Shown here in pieces: positions 1 through 14,035 of a DNA stretch of 56,117 nucleotides. The first letter of the stretch is position 1. Every line of letters begins with the position of its first letter. Source of the stretch: Acanthamoeba castellanii str. Neff. Its lineage: Eukaryota; Discosea; Longamoebia; Acanthamoebidae. The position numbers and the translations under genes were made by a program. The stretch lies in assembly GCF_000313135.1 (NCBI RefSeq), contig NW_004457410.1:227131-283247 (forward strand), read 5' to 3'. The notes under the pieces were generated by a model. That model did no database searches and was not told the DNA's origin. It was given only the letters and a program-made list of their open reading frames with translations.

Positions 1-681
1 GTCCATGCCCGGTGCGTGGGGCGGCGGCTGCTGCTGGGCGGCTGGTGGTCCGCGGTAGGCCGTGCTGCCCCATCCGTACACCCTTCTCTGGGCCTCTGCT
101 GCGTATAAAGGGTGAGGAGATGTGTGTGCTCACCAACCGCAACCGCAACAACCACCACAACCCACAGCCACCGGTGCTCGGCCGTACCCCGCTGCTGCTG
201 CTGCTGTGATGCTCTGCTGCTGGTGGTGGTGGTGGTGGTGGTGCGCACGGCGACGAGGGTGGTGGCATCGCCGCACGCCACCAGCACGGCCTCCTCCGCC
301 TCCTCCTTGGGAAATCCTGGCCCACGTGCGCGGGGGGGGGCATCAGCACAAGCCACAACAGGAAACTACTGTTTTGCCGGTTGCTTGGTGTGGGGGAGGG
401 GGGGGGTAACCTGGTAGGGGCGCGGGGGTGCACACGGGCGAAGAGCCTGCGCCCTCCTCCCCGTCGGCCTCGGGGGTGAGGGCTGCAGGCGGCAGTCCCA
501 GTTGTCCCTCGGCAGAACCCCCACACACCCACACTTGCGCCCTTCTCCGGCTGCTGCTGCTCGAGGAGTAGTGGCGGTATCGAGTGGTAGTGATGGCAGG
601 TGGTACCCCCACCCGCGCGCTGGCGCCACTGGCTTTGCGTAGGGGGGCGCACAGGGCAGGTCCTCTGCGTGCCAGCCGCAT
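1..681 (-). CDS. RCC1-repeat protein with mitochondrial-type leader, partial
   Basis: Three exons can be joined with matching phase: 681-411, 316-188 and 98 to beyond the window start (both junctions phase 1, GT donors, AG acceptors). The first exon opens with an Arg/Ser-rich leader (MRLARRGPALCAPLRK, later RYRHYSSSSSS) typical of a mitochondrial presequence, then QVWVCGGSAEGQLGL, the signature of an RCC1 beta-propeller blade. Exon two supplies the strand AVLVACGDATTLVAV, and exon three the next blade (RRVYGWGSTAYRG). Exon two also carries a Thr run followed by a Gln run. RCC1-like mitochondrial proteins such as RCC1L act on mitochondrial GTPases or the ribosome; that role is inferred here. 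The C-terminal blades lie outside the window. The start at 681 is the only ATG that gives an organellar leader directly before the first blade. Confidence 0.6.
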
Positions 682-997
682 GATGCCACCAGCGCAAGTA
701 TTCCAGTGTAGACTAGAGCGCCCCGACGCAGTACAAGTTTGTTTCAATGTTGGGGGGGGGGGTTCCACTACACTCGTAATGGTGACTGACTTGGGTGTCA
801 TTGCCATGCCACGCGGTACTGCTATGGCACTTTGTAGGGAGGGAGGGGGGGGGACAAAAGGGGGGGCAACAGCGTGTGCTTGTGGTGGTGCTGATGCGCC
901 TGACTCGTTCCGCCAGCCTCTCTCCCTGTCATCCGCGTGATCCGTTGTTGCCGTGATCGCCCGTGCTGCGGCTGCGGCTGCTGCTGCTGCCGATGGC
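682..997. other. Intergenic stretch between TRF4-like gene and RCC1-like gene
   Basis: This 316-bp stretch separates the TRF4 stop codon from the start of the RCC1-like gene. Both genes read leftward, so it should hold the TRF4 3' UTR and the RCC1-like promoter. It contains several G homopolymers (about 751-761 and 841-853). I see no gene in it. Confidence 0.5.
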
Positions 998-3559
<2,562 letters not shown>

Positions 3560-3651
3560 CTTTCTTCCGATCTGCAACAAAAAAGAAAATAGTTTCTTTT
3601 TCTTTTTCTCTGGTGGCTCAAACTCGAAAAAGGGGACCAGATTGGTCGGTC

Positions 3652-5766
3652 CTACGCCTTGGCGGCCAGGGTCTTGAGGAGGGCGTCGAAGTTGACGTGC
3701 CGGTAGGCGGGGGATTTGTCGAGGTGGGCCAGCAGGGCCTTGTACTCCTCCGGCGTGTAGGCGTAGTAGGCCCGTCCGCCCTGGCCAGCCACCACTGACG
3801 CGTCGTCGCCGGGCGATGATGACGATGCTGATGGCGAACCGGCGGCCGGCGGCGATGACGAAGGGCGAAGGAGGTGGGCCACGAGCTCGTCGGGCGGGAG
3901 GGTGAGCAGGCGGTAGTAGCGCCGCGCCGCCTCAAACGCGACCCCGTTGCCCGCGTAGCCCAGCTGCGAGAGAGACTGCTCGAGCGCAAACACATTCCTG
4001 GCTCAGCCCGTAGGCGGCGGTGAGTGCCGGTTGGCTGCTGTGGGGGGGGAGAAGTGTGGTGGTTGCGGGGTGGCGGTGGCGGTGTACCGGCACATCTTCC
4101 AGACGCCGTTGGGATTGAAGGCCTTGACCTTGGGCAGCGTGCGCACCACAATCGACGCCACCAGGCCCTCGAGGCCGCCGAGCACGTAGGCCACCTTGTG
4201 CTCGGGCAGCACCCGCGACAGAATGCTCTCCAGCGCCCCCAGGTCCTGCGCGTGCCACCAGCCACCACCAGCCACCAGCCACCAGCACGACACACAGAAG
4301 GTCACAGTGAGCAGGAAGCTCGTTGGCGCGCACTAGGATCCCCCTCCTATTCCCTTCTTGGAGGTGGTGGGTGGGCAATAGGGTGGAGGGAGAGGGGGGG
4401 GGTGCATGTACCTTGGTGAGCTCGACGATGCATCCGTCGGGTTCGGGGGTTTCGTCGCCCACCACGTAGGAGCACTTCTGCAGCCCGTCTAGGAAGTAGA
4501 ACGCGTGCAACCGCACCTCGACCTTGAGCACAAACAGGCACCTGCACCCGCGCCATGCACCCACCCGCGACTCTTCTTGAGATCGACACCATCCACCCGC
4601 CGCCGCCGCCGCCGCCGCAAGGACTTATCTAATATGGTTTGGGGGGAGGGGAGGGAGGAAATGTGTGTGTACCGGTTGGCCATGGCCGTGAATTGGTTGA
4701 TGGCCGTGCGCAGGCCCCAGCCATCGGCCACTCCCTCGCGCCGTTTGGACGCCTCCCCCTGCTGCTGCTGGTGCTGCTGTTCGGTGCACATCGACTCCAG
4801 CTCCTCGACCAACCACTCCTGCACACCGACCGAAGCCGTCGGCAGCCGAGAGGCGAAGAAGAGGCGTCAGGTCGCGCGACCTGGCTCACGCTCCGAAGAG
4901 GGGAAAAAGAGAGGGGGGGGTACGAGGCTCTCGGTGAGGTGGCACAGGTGGAGGAGGCGGCCCGAGTCGAGGAGGAGGTCGGTGCGGGCGATGGGATTGT
5001 CGCGGCAAAACTTGTCCTCGCCCTCGTACAGGTAGGTGGCCCAACCGCCCTCGCTCTCCGGCTCGGCCTCCAGCACGCTCGCCTGCCGCCGTCGGGGCGA
5101 CATCTTACCGCGGGGAGACGTCTTGCTGCGGGGCGACAGTCGCCCCAATGCCCGATGGGCGTCCCGCCCTCTGCCCTCTTTCTTGGCCAGCGCCTCCTCC
5201 TCCTCTGCGGCGGGTCGCGAGGCGAGTCGTTGGCCAACGCGCATGAAGGGCGAGGTGCGACTTTGAGGGGTGCGAGAAGGAGGAAGAGGGGGGAGGCGTA
5301 CGGATGTCGGCGAGCAGTTTGTTCCACAGGGGGTCGTGGGCCAACTGGGCCGGCACCAGGGAATTGGAGACGATGCGGGCCGCTAGGGAGCTCTCCGTGG
5401 CGTCCTCGTACGCCACCGTACAGCGGCGCTGGAACGACAGGCACAGGTCCTCCACCACCTGCCGTGGACGTTGTTTAGGTTTAATGCCACCCACCTCGTT
5501 CGCATTCCAATCCGTCGTGGTCACGGCCGCGGCCTCGGCAGTTCATCCACTCATGGGCTGAAAGAGGGGGGTTGGGTGGGCACCTGAGCAAGGTGGTGGG
5601 CGTAGGCGGGGAGGGCGGCCATGGCGCGGGCAGCGTCACGGATCATGGTGGCCAGCTCGCCCACGCAATAGACCACCGACCGAGGCCAATTGTGGACCTC
5701 CCCATTGGCGGCCCTCTGCCGCTCCCTCGGTTTGAACGCGTCGGGGGCTGGCGGACGACAGGCAAC

Positions 5767-5819
<53 letters not shown>

Positions 5820-8800
5820 CACACACGACACACACGACACACCGGTAAGACTTCGCAGCGCAGCTTGGGGGAGAGGAGGCGGGTCAAAGGGAGGAGAAGG
5901 GAAGCGCACATTCGACGGCCTGGTTGAGCCGCGTTCTGTACTGGTGGCGAACGTGCGGCAGATAGACCTGATCGGCGCAGCCCCGCGGGGGGTCAGGCCG
6001 CCGCCACACGAGAGGGGAGGGGAGGGGAGGGATAGCTCACCTGTTCCACGAATTCGTCCATGAAGCCCAGCAGCCGCCCATTGTCCTGGGCCTCGTGGAA
6101 TTCCTTTGGGGGGGGAGCGGGAAGGGTGACGTGGTCGGCCCGGCGCGATGAGTGCCGGGGGGGGGACGAGGAGACGGGTATAAGCGGGAGAGGGGGGGTA
6201 GGTGAGCGCACGAGGACAGAGCGCAGGACGTCGGCCTGGAAGCGGCGTAGGAGGGGGTAGACGGTGATGAGGTTGTACGGGCTCGGGCTCAGCAACTGCA
6301 GAGCGGCGAGGGCGGAAGCGCCCTCCTTGGCGCCCGTCACGTTGTACGTGGCGGCCGACGAATCGGCAAAGCGGAAGAGCTTGCGCTGCATCATTGTTCC
6401 GCACGCACGCACATCGCACACAGGGAGCATGCACGCGCGCCAGTACAGGTGAGCCGAGGAGGAGGAGGAGGAGGAGCCCCCCATTGGGGGGCAAATCGAC
6501 GGAGGAGGCGAGGGTACGCGAGGAGCGTCGGCGATGTTGGAGTTGCTGTCGGCGGAGGGCGAGCTGGCCGCGAGGTAGATGCGGAGGAGGGTGATGAGCT
6601 CCTCCTGCATGGCCTCCCACACGCCCGCCAGCGTGTACGCCGACGCCTCGCCCTTCTGTGGGGCGGGACAGTGATAGTGACAGGGGTGAGTCACTCCCCG
6701 AGCTCAGCTGAGGTCCCCCCCGGGGGGGGCACACGCGAGCAGCAGGTGTGTAACGTGCCTGGGATGTGTTTTGTGCGCAAAACGAGCGCAGGAGGAGCAC
6801 CACCCGCTTGTGGTTGAGGAGCACCTTCACGCAGTCCTCGAACAAGGCCCGCAGCAAGTTCTCCAGCGCTGCGTCGATCAGCGTTGATGCGGGAGGGGGG
6901 GAAGAGGCGTAAGCAAGCGCATTAGCTTGGCGCCAGCCACTACCCACGCTACTCCCGTGGACGGGTGGAAGAGGGCGTACGAGAGTTGGGGGCGTGCGAC
7001 GCGGTCGAGGCCACGGCGGCGGCGGCGGAGGGAGCGGATCGCTTTTCCTGGTGCTTGATGAGGATGCCGGAGATGCCGGCGTCGATCATGGAGCGCGTTT
7101 CGGTGCCCACGCGCGAGGAGAGCGCCTCTACGGCCTCCTTCACCCGCTTCACGATGCACAGGCTCTCCACCAACGACTCCAGGCGCTTGGAGGGGTAGGG
7201 GGGTAGGGGGTAGGTGTGTGCGTTAGCATGAGCGCGCATCTGTGTATGTTTCACCAGCGCACTGGGGCTATGTGAGCGGCGCAGAAATTGACCGGTTGGC
7301 ACGCACCTGAGTGAGCTGCGCGGCAGTCAGCTTGGGCTGCTCCTGGCGCGTCGGCTCGGCTCTGCCAGCCAGCACGTCCCCTTGCGACCTGCCAACGAGA
7401 GCGCCCGTGTTGTGTGTGTGTGTTGTGTGTTACGTATGTGTTGTGTGTGTTGTGTATGTTGTGTATATGTTAAACACGCAAGTGCAGCTGCCGCATTGTG
7501 CGTCATGTGGGTCGTGTGGGTCGGTTGTTAGCGTGTCGGGGCGGGTGTGACACTCACCGCGAAAGGGAGAGGTCCACGGAGGCGGTCCTGTCCACCATTC
7601 CCTCTCCGGCCGCCTGCTGCTGGTTCTGGTGGTGCTGCTGGTGGTCGTGGTGCTTGAGGTAGATGACCTGATGCAGCTCCTCGATGATCCGGGTGTGGAA
7701 TTTCTTTGGGATGGGGGGGGGGCGAAGAAGGAACGTGGCTACATGAGCTCGCTATGGAGAGCAGATAAAGGGGGGTGATGGGGAGGGCGGTACGTGGTAG
7801 AGGTCGAGCACAAAGAGGCGGATGTCGTAGATGGCACCGATCTGGCGCATTTCGTCCTGCTCGACGATGCGCGCGCATCGAATCAGCACGCGCGCCGCCG
7901 GCACCCAGCTCTGGGCCTGCGTGTGGCGCTCCACGAGCTCCCACCCGACCTTCACCTCTTCGCTGCAGTGGCCCATTAATGGGCGTTCCCCCACCACCAG
8001 CCACCAGCAGCAGCAGCACCACGCGTGTGTGTCAGAGCAAGTCAGCGGTGCTGTTGGCGCATGCCGTGGTGTTGTGTGGCTGTGGCCGTGGTGTGGTTGT
8101 GCGTACATTTCGTCGAGGATGCGGGTCGTTTCGCTGTACTCGGCCTTTCGCAGCCACAGCTTACGCAATTCCTGGAGAGAGCAGCGCGCGCCACCAGCCA
8201 CCAGCCACCAGGGGTAAAAATGAGCAAGAGGTGCAAGGCTCTGAAGCACCCACCACCAGCCACCAGCCACCAGCCACCAGCCACCAGCCACCACTACCGA
8301 AACCGCGTGCGGCGTGACGTGCCTTGTTGCGGATGTTGAGGCTGGTCTTGATGTCGGCCAGCTGCGCCTTGAGCAGCCGCACCGACTCCTTGGAGGTGGA
8401 GATGTGCCGCAGGATGTGCCCATAGCTGGCCAGCGACTTGTTAAACCCGTTGTAGTACGCTGGTCGGGGCCACCACCAGCCACCACCCCAGGTCGTGGTC
8501 AGTGTGGATGGACGTCGTGCGCACGGAGAAGGGCCTTCTCGAGGCGGAGGTCCGTACCGTCGACGATGATCTGCATGGCCTGGTCCATGCTGTCGCAGTC
8601 GGACCGGAGAGCCGCGCGTTCGTCCTCCAGGTCATCGGACTGAATGGCGCTCAGGATCTTGGGCACCGGGTTGAAGCTCCCCAGGGGCACCAGCATCGCC
8701 GTCTCCTCCTTCTCCACCACGTTACCCTCCCCGAGCTGCACCACCACAGCACAGCACACCACACCACACCACACCACAACGTCGTGGTGGACCATCATCG

Positions 8801-9116
8801 TCACCACCACCATCAACAGCACCAGCCACCACCATGCGACCATAAAAAGGGAAGCCTGCGGGCGTACCTTGAAGTTGAAGGGCACCTTGTAGGCGTCGTC
8901 GATGTTCTCCAGGAAGCGCGGGAGGGTGGTCTGCAGGTAGCGCTGGGCCTCGAGGGCCTCCATGGAGCTATCCTCTCTGCCGCCCCCTCCACCGTCGCCC
9001 GCGCCATTCGACGAGTCTTTGTTGCTGCTGCTGTTATGCATTGTGGAGCGCCGCCTTTGCTTGGACGGCGTGGCACTGCCCCTCCCGCTCGTGTCCACCT
9101 TGAGCGACGCACGCAT
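3652..9116 (-). CDS. EXOC4: Exocyst complex component 4 (Sec8)
   Basis: Sec8 is a subunit of the octameric exocyst, which tethers secretory vesicles to the plasma membrane. Recognisable blocks, N to C: YYNGFNKSLASYGHILRHI, LQELRKLWLRKAEYSETTRI, WVPAARVLIRCARIVEQDEM, a Gln/His-rich loop, RYYRLLTLPPDELVAHL, and near the C-terminus VEVRLHAFYFLDGLQKCSYV, LESILSRVLPEHKVAYVLGG and IFALEQSLSQLGYAGNG. These align in order with human EXOC4, especially the final CCR-like segment. The gene has at least a dozen exons. Its introns carry a (CA)n run, TG-rich tracts and repeated CCACCAG heptamers. The first exon is 9116-8868, ending in a GTACGC donor. A Ser/Gly-rich N-terminal stretch follows the ATG. It is head-to-head with Nup107, 165 bp apart. 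Confidence 0.88.
4254..4286. repeat. CCACCAG heptamer cluster in a Sec8 intron
   Basis: Short tandem array of CCACCAG-type units, reading CTGGTGG on the transcribed strand. Similar clusters occur in other Sec8 introns, near 7991-8012, 8192-8211, 8251-8293 and 8468-8490. Confidence 0.85.
5769..5817. repeat. (CA)n microsatellite in a Sec8 intron
   Basis: An almost perfect CA dinucleotide run, followed by degenerate CACGA units up to about 5840. It lies between the exon beginning DAFKPRERQR and the upstream exon, so in the transcript it reads as a GT run just after the donor. Confidence 0.95.
8251..8293. repeat. Longest CCACCAG heptamer array, Sec8 intron
   Basis: About six head-to-tail copies of CCAGCCA/CCACCAG, ending just before the exon that encodes LLKAQLADIKTSLNIRNK. 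On the pre-mRNA strand this is GGTGGCT repeated, which is G-rich enough for two-tetrad quadruplexes. Confidence 0.9.
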
Positions 9117-9281
9117 CTCTCCTTCACCCTTGTTGGGCAGCTTTTTGTTTTTCACTTTTTTGTTTTTGTTTTTGTTTTTGTTTTTTGTTCCCTCGTTTCC
9201 CTGCCTGCCTTCTTTTCCTTCTGCCGCGTTTTCCCGCCCGCGGAATCAAGTAGTGCCAGCGATCGATCGTGCAGGCTGGAG
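9117..9281. promoter_or_regulatory. Bidirectional promoter region, Sec8 / Nup107
   Basis: Only 165 bp separate the two divergent start codons. The strongest visible feature is a T-rich, TTTTTG-repeat tract at about 9141-9188. It should hold both 5' UTRs and both core promoters. I saw no clear TATA box. Confidence 0.6.
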
Positions 9282-12200
9282 ATGGAGTCTTGGCCAAGCT
9301 CATTTGCTGTACCCCCGATTCAAAGCCTCTACGACGAAGATGGTACGCAATCTCAGCTGGCAAGCAAGCAATTGTCATCAAAATGAAAAATCTAATGCTG
9401 ACAATCTTTCCAGCGGTAGAAGGAGACACATCACGACTCGCTGACGGGTACGCATTGTTGTCCACTTTTTGGGTGAAACCCTCGCTAATGGCGTACTCTT
9501 TCCGTGCAGCACCGGCCGTTTTAGATCTTCATTCACCGATCACCGTACTTGCCTTCCCCCATCTACACTGCTCGCGCAAACTTCTTACTTATGCACGCGC
9601 AGAAGGTGAAAATGAGGGCGTGCCGTATTTCCAGCACGAGTGGGAAGGCGTAGACGAGAACTACGGTGACGAAGAAGAGCCTGAAGGAAAGTTCTATCTC
9701 GAGGAGATAGATGACCGATTCAATGCCATGGATGAAGCGACAAGCAGCTACGGCGGGAATGTGCTGGGACGAGCGATGCCGGACGCCTTCAACCAGTTTG
9801 CGCTCTCAGGCTTCCGAGGTCGGGTCGATCGTGCCGCTGTCATGCCTGCGGAGACAACGCCAGCTCGTGTGCTCGAAGCCGTGAGCGGTGGTGCCGAACG
9901 ACCAGAGGAGGTGGAATTCGCCCGCGCCGTAGAGGAGCATCTGCAGACTGACGTGTTTGCTCTCCTCGAACGCTGCGAGGCCATCTGCGCCGCAAGGTTG
10001 CCTTCCGCTTGATGTTGTGTTTGCCATCGCGTCGTTGCCTCACATTGTCTATGCGTGCGGCGCAGGCTCGAGGACTTGCAGCACCTGGTGAGATCGGAGG
10101 CGGGCATTACGGTGGCAAGCTCTCTGGAGGTCATGCGCGCCAACCACGACTTTCAGCACTTGAAAGGTGAACGGGACACCTGGTTGCTCCTTCACGCCCT
10201 CTACAAGGACAGGCTTCTCGGCACCTCGGCCGCGGATGACATCATCGAGGACGGGAAGGAACGGCTGCGCGTACTTACCATCAGCCAGAAGCAGATCAAG
10301 CAGGATCTCAAAGAACGAAGTCGAGCGTTCCGTGAAGCCAAGGTGCGGTCCGCGTTGGTCGGGCGTAAGTGGTATGAGGCCGTGGCAGCTCACCCCCACC
10401 ACTACCACTTTGACAGGTTGTAGCGGGGTGGCTCGAGCAGCTGGCCAAACTCTCTGGCGTGCCAACGTACCGCATCGATGCCGGGTAACACACCATCTCT
10501 CTTAATTCTACGCGGGCGGTGCCTCGAGAAGAAACGGGGATGCTGACCTTTGCGATTCCAGATGGAGCAATACCCTGCGCTCCCTTCAGGGAGACAAGAA
10601 CAGGCGAGGTCCTTTCCACCAAGAGCTGGTGTCGAATCTCGATCCCGATGCTACCACGCGGCAAGACAAGAAGCTCAGGGAAGAGGACGCGGTACGTAAC
10701 ATGCCCTGCATTGGGCGGTACTGCGGAGTGTCTGCTCACTCGAGTCATGCAACCACAGGAGGATGAACAACGTCTTTTGCAAGTTGTGTGGAGCCTCCTG
10801 CGGGCCGGCGCAAAAAAGGAGGCCCTCGAGTTCTGTCGTCAGTCGGGACAGAACTGGCGCGCTGCCTCTCTGAGCACCGCCCTCTCGAGTGAGCCCCTGC
10901 CTCTGAGTACAGGCGCCCACCCTCCACGTTTATTATTGTTCTTCTTATTGCTGTCTCGCCATCGACGCTTCTTGCTCACCTTCTCGTTTTACCGCAACAG
11001 CCGACGATGGCACTCAGAGCGCCTACCACATGTGGCAGCAGGCCTGCAGGGCCATCTCGAACGAGGTACGGCCGAGCTCTCTGGGGGAAGAGGCGCGAGT
11101 AGCTGACACGTTTGCACGCCAGCAGGTGGAGCGGTTCAGCAAGCACGAAAGAGCCATCTACGCTTTGATGTGCGGAAACGTGGACCAGATCCTTCCCGTG
11201 TGCTACACGTGGGAAGACAACGTGTGGGCAAACTTCAAGGGCCTCCTGCACGAACTTCTCGAAGTGGTACCCAATAATTAGCTCGAATCCCAGACGTTTG
11301 ACTGCGTGGCACCACAACTGATGCTGCTCGTCTGTAATCACAGGAGCTGCAGCTACGTAATCCGCGTTCACCACCCACCGTAGAGCCACTCGGCGAGGAG
11401 CATCTTGCCGCCAGGATCACGCAAATCTTCGACCAACTGCTGAAGAGCGACATGTTGCCCATCAGGTACGGACATCAAAGCGGCGTGTGCAAAAAGCGGG
11501 TCGACCGTGCTGGCGCTTTCCTGCCGTACTCCTTACTCCCTACAGGCAAGCGGTCCACGAACCCTACCACATCATTCAGACATACCTCATTCTGAACAAA
11601 GAAGATAGTTTGTTGGGCGATCTGGCTACGTGGGTGTGGCCGAAGGTAAACGTCCCGTCTTAGTCATCATTTGCGAACTGCCAAGTTGTGCTTTCCCTGT
11701 GCTGACTCTCCTCTCGGGCTGCGTGGTGCTCGTACTCCCATCTCCTCAGGAAGGCACCCCGGGTTCGCCGGCAGTGCTGATCAAATTCGCAGCACATCTG
11801 GCATTGTTCCTTCGTCAAGTCAGGGGCGCCTGTCCTCACGCGGATCATCTCATCGAGGCGTACGTCAGACACTTGATCAAGACCAAGCAAACCGCACTCG
11901 TTGCTCTCTACACGTGCGTTCCTTTCCCCATTTTATCGTTACTGCGTTTTGCTACAATTCAAACCTCCAAACCCCAATTTTAATTCTTTTTGTCTGCGCA
12001 GGGCCAAGCTGCCGGCGGAGGACCAAGTTGAAATCTATGCCAACTTCCTTCGCGACATCACCCAGCGCGAGGAGGTACGCGGCCGGCCAACCGCTGTGCG
12101 AACACTGTCAATATTCAAACGTTGCATTTGTAATTTACTTCTATGTTGCGCTCAGCGAGAACGATGCCTGGAGCTCGCCGACAGGGCGGGTCTGAACGTC

Positions 12201-13463
12201 AACGCGGTCACCAAGAGGGTCGTGGAGCTAATGCGTGCTTCCCCTGGTCTCGCCCTTGAAGCCGCGAGCGGTTTGGGTGAATCGCCATTGACGGCTAAGT
12301 CCCGGACGATCACACCCGAGGATGAGGTTGCCATTAGGGCAATCGAATGGCTCACCTTCGATCCCGACCAACGAATCGATGCCCTAATTCATGCCAATGC
12401 CCTGGCACGCAAGTTCATCGGTACATCGATCCCCGCTCTGTTGTTTCTTTTTCTCCTCCTTCTTCGTCTTCTCTTCTTCTTCGAGTGATGGCGCTCGTTA
12501 TTCCTAACGTCCTTCTCCACGTCGCAGCTGCGGACAAGGAGGGCGCCCTCGATAGGTTGCTCAAGGCATTGCCCCGCGACTCAGTCGGCGTTGTGAAGAG
12601 AAGGTGGAGCGTGAAGAAGCTCGCTGGCGAGGAGAACGTGGTGCGAGAGTTCGCGTGCTACGAGTACCTCCACAGGGCACGAACCGGTACCTCTTTCCTC
12701 CTGCGCCTCTCAATAGCGTTTGTACTCAACCGTCACCACCCCCCACCCCACCCTCAATCAGCGTACAACGAATGGGCCACGCACGGAGCTCGGCACCCCA
12801 AGGCGCCAGAAGGACCACCGCTGGCCTCTGCCCCTGCCTCTACCCAAATCGTCTACGGTAATCAGATGAAGGCGTACGCGGAGGACTTGCGCAAGTGGCA
12901 GCTGGACGCGTGGAACTTGGCAGAGGCTGCCATGCACGCTCTCTACGCCGTGCTGCTCTTCCCCAATGGCTGGCTGCAGGACCTTGACACATCGAGGCCG
13001 CTATCACTCGACGCACAAGCACTTGCCCGCAGTACGCCTCACTCTCAGTCTCTCGCTTCCCCACACCCACCTCCCACCCACACCCGTTGGCGCGTCACAC
13101 CTCCTCCCTGGTCCCTCACCACTCGCCAATGGTCATCAGGTCATGAGATGGAGGAGCTTCGGTGCAAGGTGCTGCCCGAGATCTTTTTCATGTGCCACAC
13201 GGTGCTCTACGAGAACAAGCAATTCCAGGACAGGTACAACCCCTCGTCACCTGCGTTTCTCTGCGCTGCTGCCCCCCTCCCTGACGTCTTTCGTTTTTTC
13301 TTCTGGTGCGGTCGCAAGTGTGGAACTGGCGGATCTGCTCGCGGACGAGTACCACAAGTTCTACCGGGCGTTCACGCAGGAGCAGCTGCAGCAGTTCCTG
13401 GGCCTCGTCCGAAAGTCGGCCCTGCAGGTGATCGATGAACAGCAAGACGCCCTCGCCTACTAG
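9282..13463 (+). CDS. NUP107: Nucleoporin Nup107 (Nup84), scaffold Y-complex subunit
   Basis: Nup107 is part of the Nup107-160 (Y) complex that builds the outer rings of the nuclear pore. Diagnostic stretches include ERAIYALMCGNVDQILPVCY followed by TWEDNVWANFKGLLHELLE, RDTWLLLHALYKDRLLG, EPYHIIQTYLILNKEDS, and the C-terminal HKFYRAFTQEQLQQFLGLVR ending ..ALAY. The 5' exons are small: 9282-9342, 9414-9447, 9510-9544 and 9603 to about 9993, all joined in consistent phase. The start codon encodes MESWPSSFAVPPIQSLYDED. An acidic N-terminal region (about residues 40-90) precedes the alpha-solenoid. At least a dozen further introns follow, mostly 50-120 nt. No membrane segment is seen, as expected for a solenoid nucleoporin. 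Confidence 0.9.
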
Positions 13464-14035
13464 TTCGCCTGGTCGTTGTAGCTTACCTCAGCACAAGCCC
13501 CCGAGCATGTCATTTCGGAGATCACGCGTGAACTTGAACAGTGGGGGGTCGGTAGACCGTCGCGCAGGGCTCGTGGGTTGTGCTGGGAAATTGTCCGGAT
13601 CGCCCTATGTTTTGGTGGGCTGTGCGGGCGGGAGGGTCAGAGCGCGGAGCAGGGGCACGTGGAATGCCGGGAGTCAGGGTGACGGGGACGAAACAGAGGC
13701 GGGGAGGGGACAACGTTGGGTTCGGGGCCGAGGTTGCGCGGTGGCGGTGGTTCTTCTCCGCTGGCGCTGGCCCCAATTTTCTTGGCGTCGTCACCTGGTG
13801 GTAGTCCGTCTGTCAGAACTAGGCCGACAACGTTGGGAACGCAGCGCGTGGTTGCCAAAGCACTCCGCCACCTCACTTCTCCGCGCGCTACGTGACCACG
13901 CCCCCCTTCGTAGCAGCTCCGAGGACAGGAATTAGGCAGTAGGCCAAAAGAGAGAGAGAGATTGCGACAGGAGATCGAGAGACAGATCTTCCGATTTTGA
14001 TTTTGATTTGTAGAATAGATAGATAGCCACACGGG
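13464..14035. promoter_or_regulatory. Intergenic stretch upstream of the RasGEF gene
   Basis: 572 bp between the Nup107 stop and the RasGEF ATG. The last ~80 bp are purine-rich (GAGAGA run at about 13951-13962) and then AT-rich, probably the RasGEF 5' UTR. No convincing reading frame or RNA gene was found. Confidence 0.5.

Noticed and set aside
4639..5478. 279-codon plus-strand frame inside Sec8
   Set aside because: Antisense to Sec8 exons and introns, low-complexity Arg/Gly-rich, no recognisable domain.
5643..6947. 434-codon minus-strand frame
   Set aside because: It runs through Sec8 introns, including the CA run, in a different frame from the conserved Sec8 exons.
8251..8293. CCACCAG array considered as a CRISPR or satellite
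   Set aside because: Units are seven bases, directly adjacent and without spacers, inside a eukaryotic intron.
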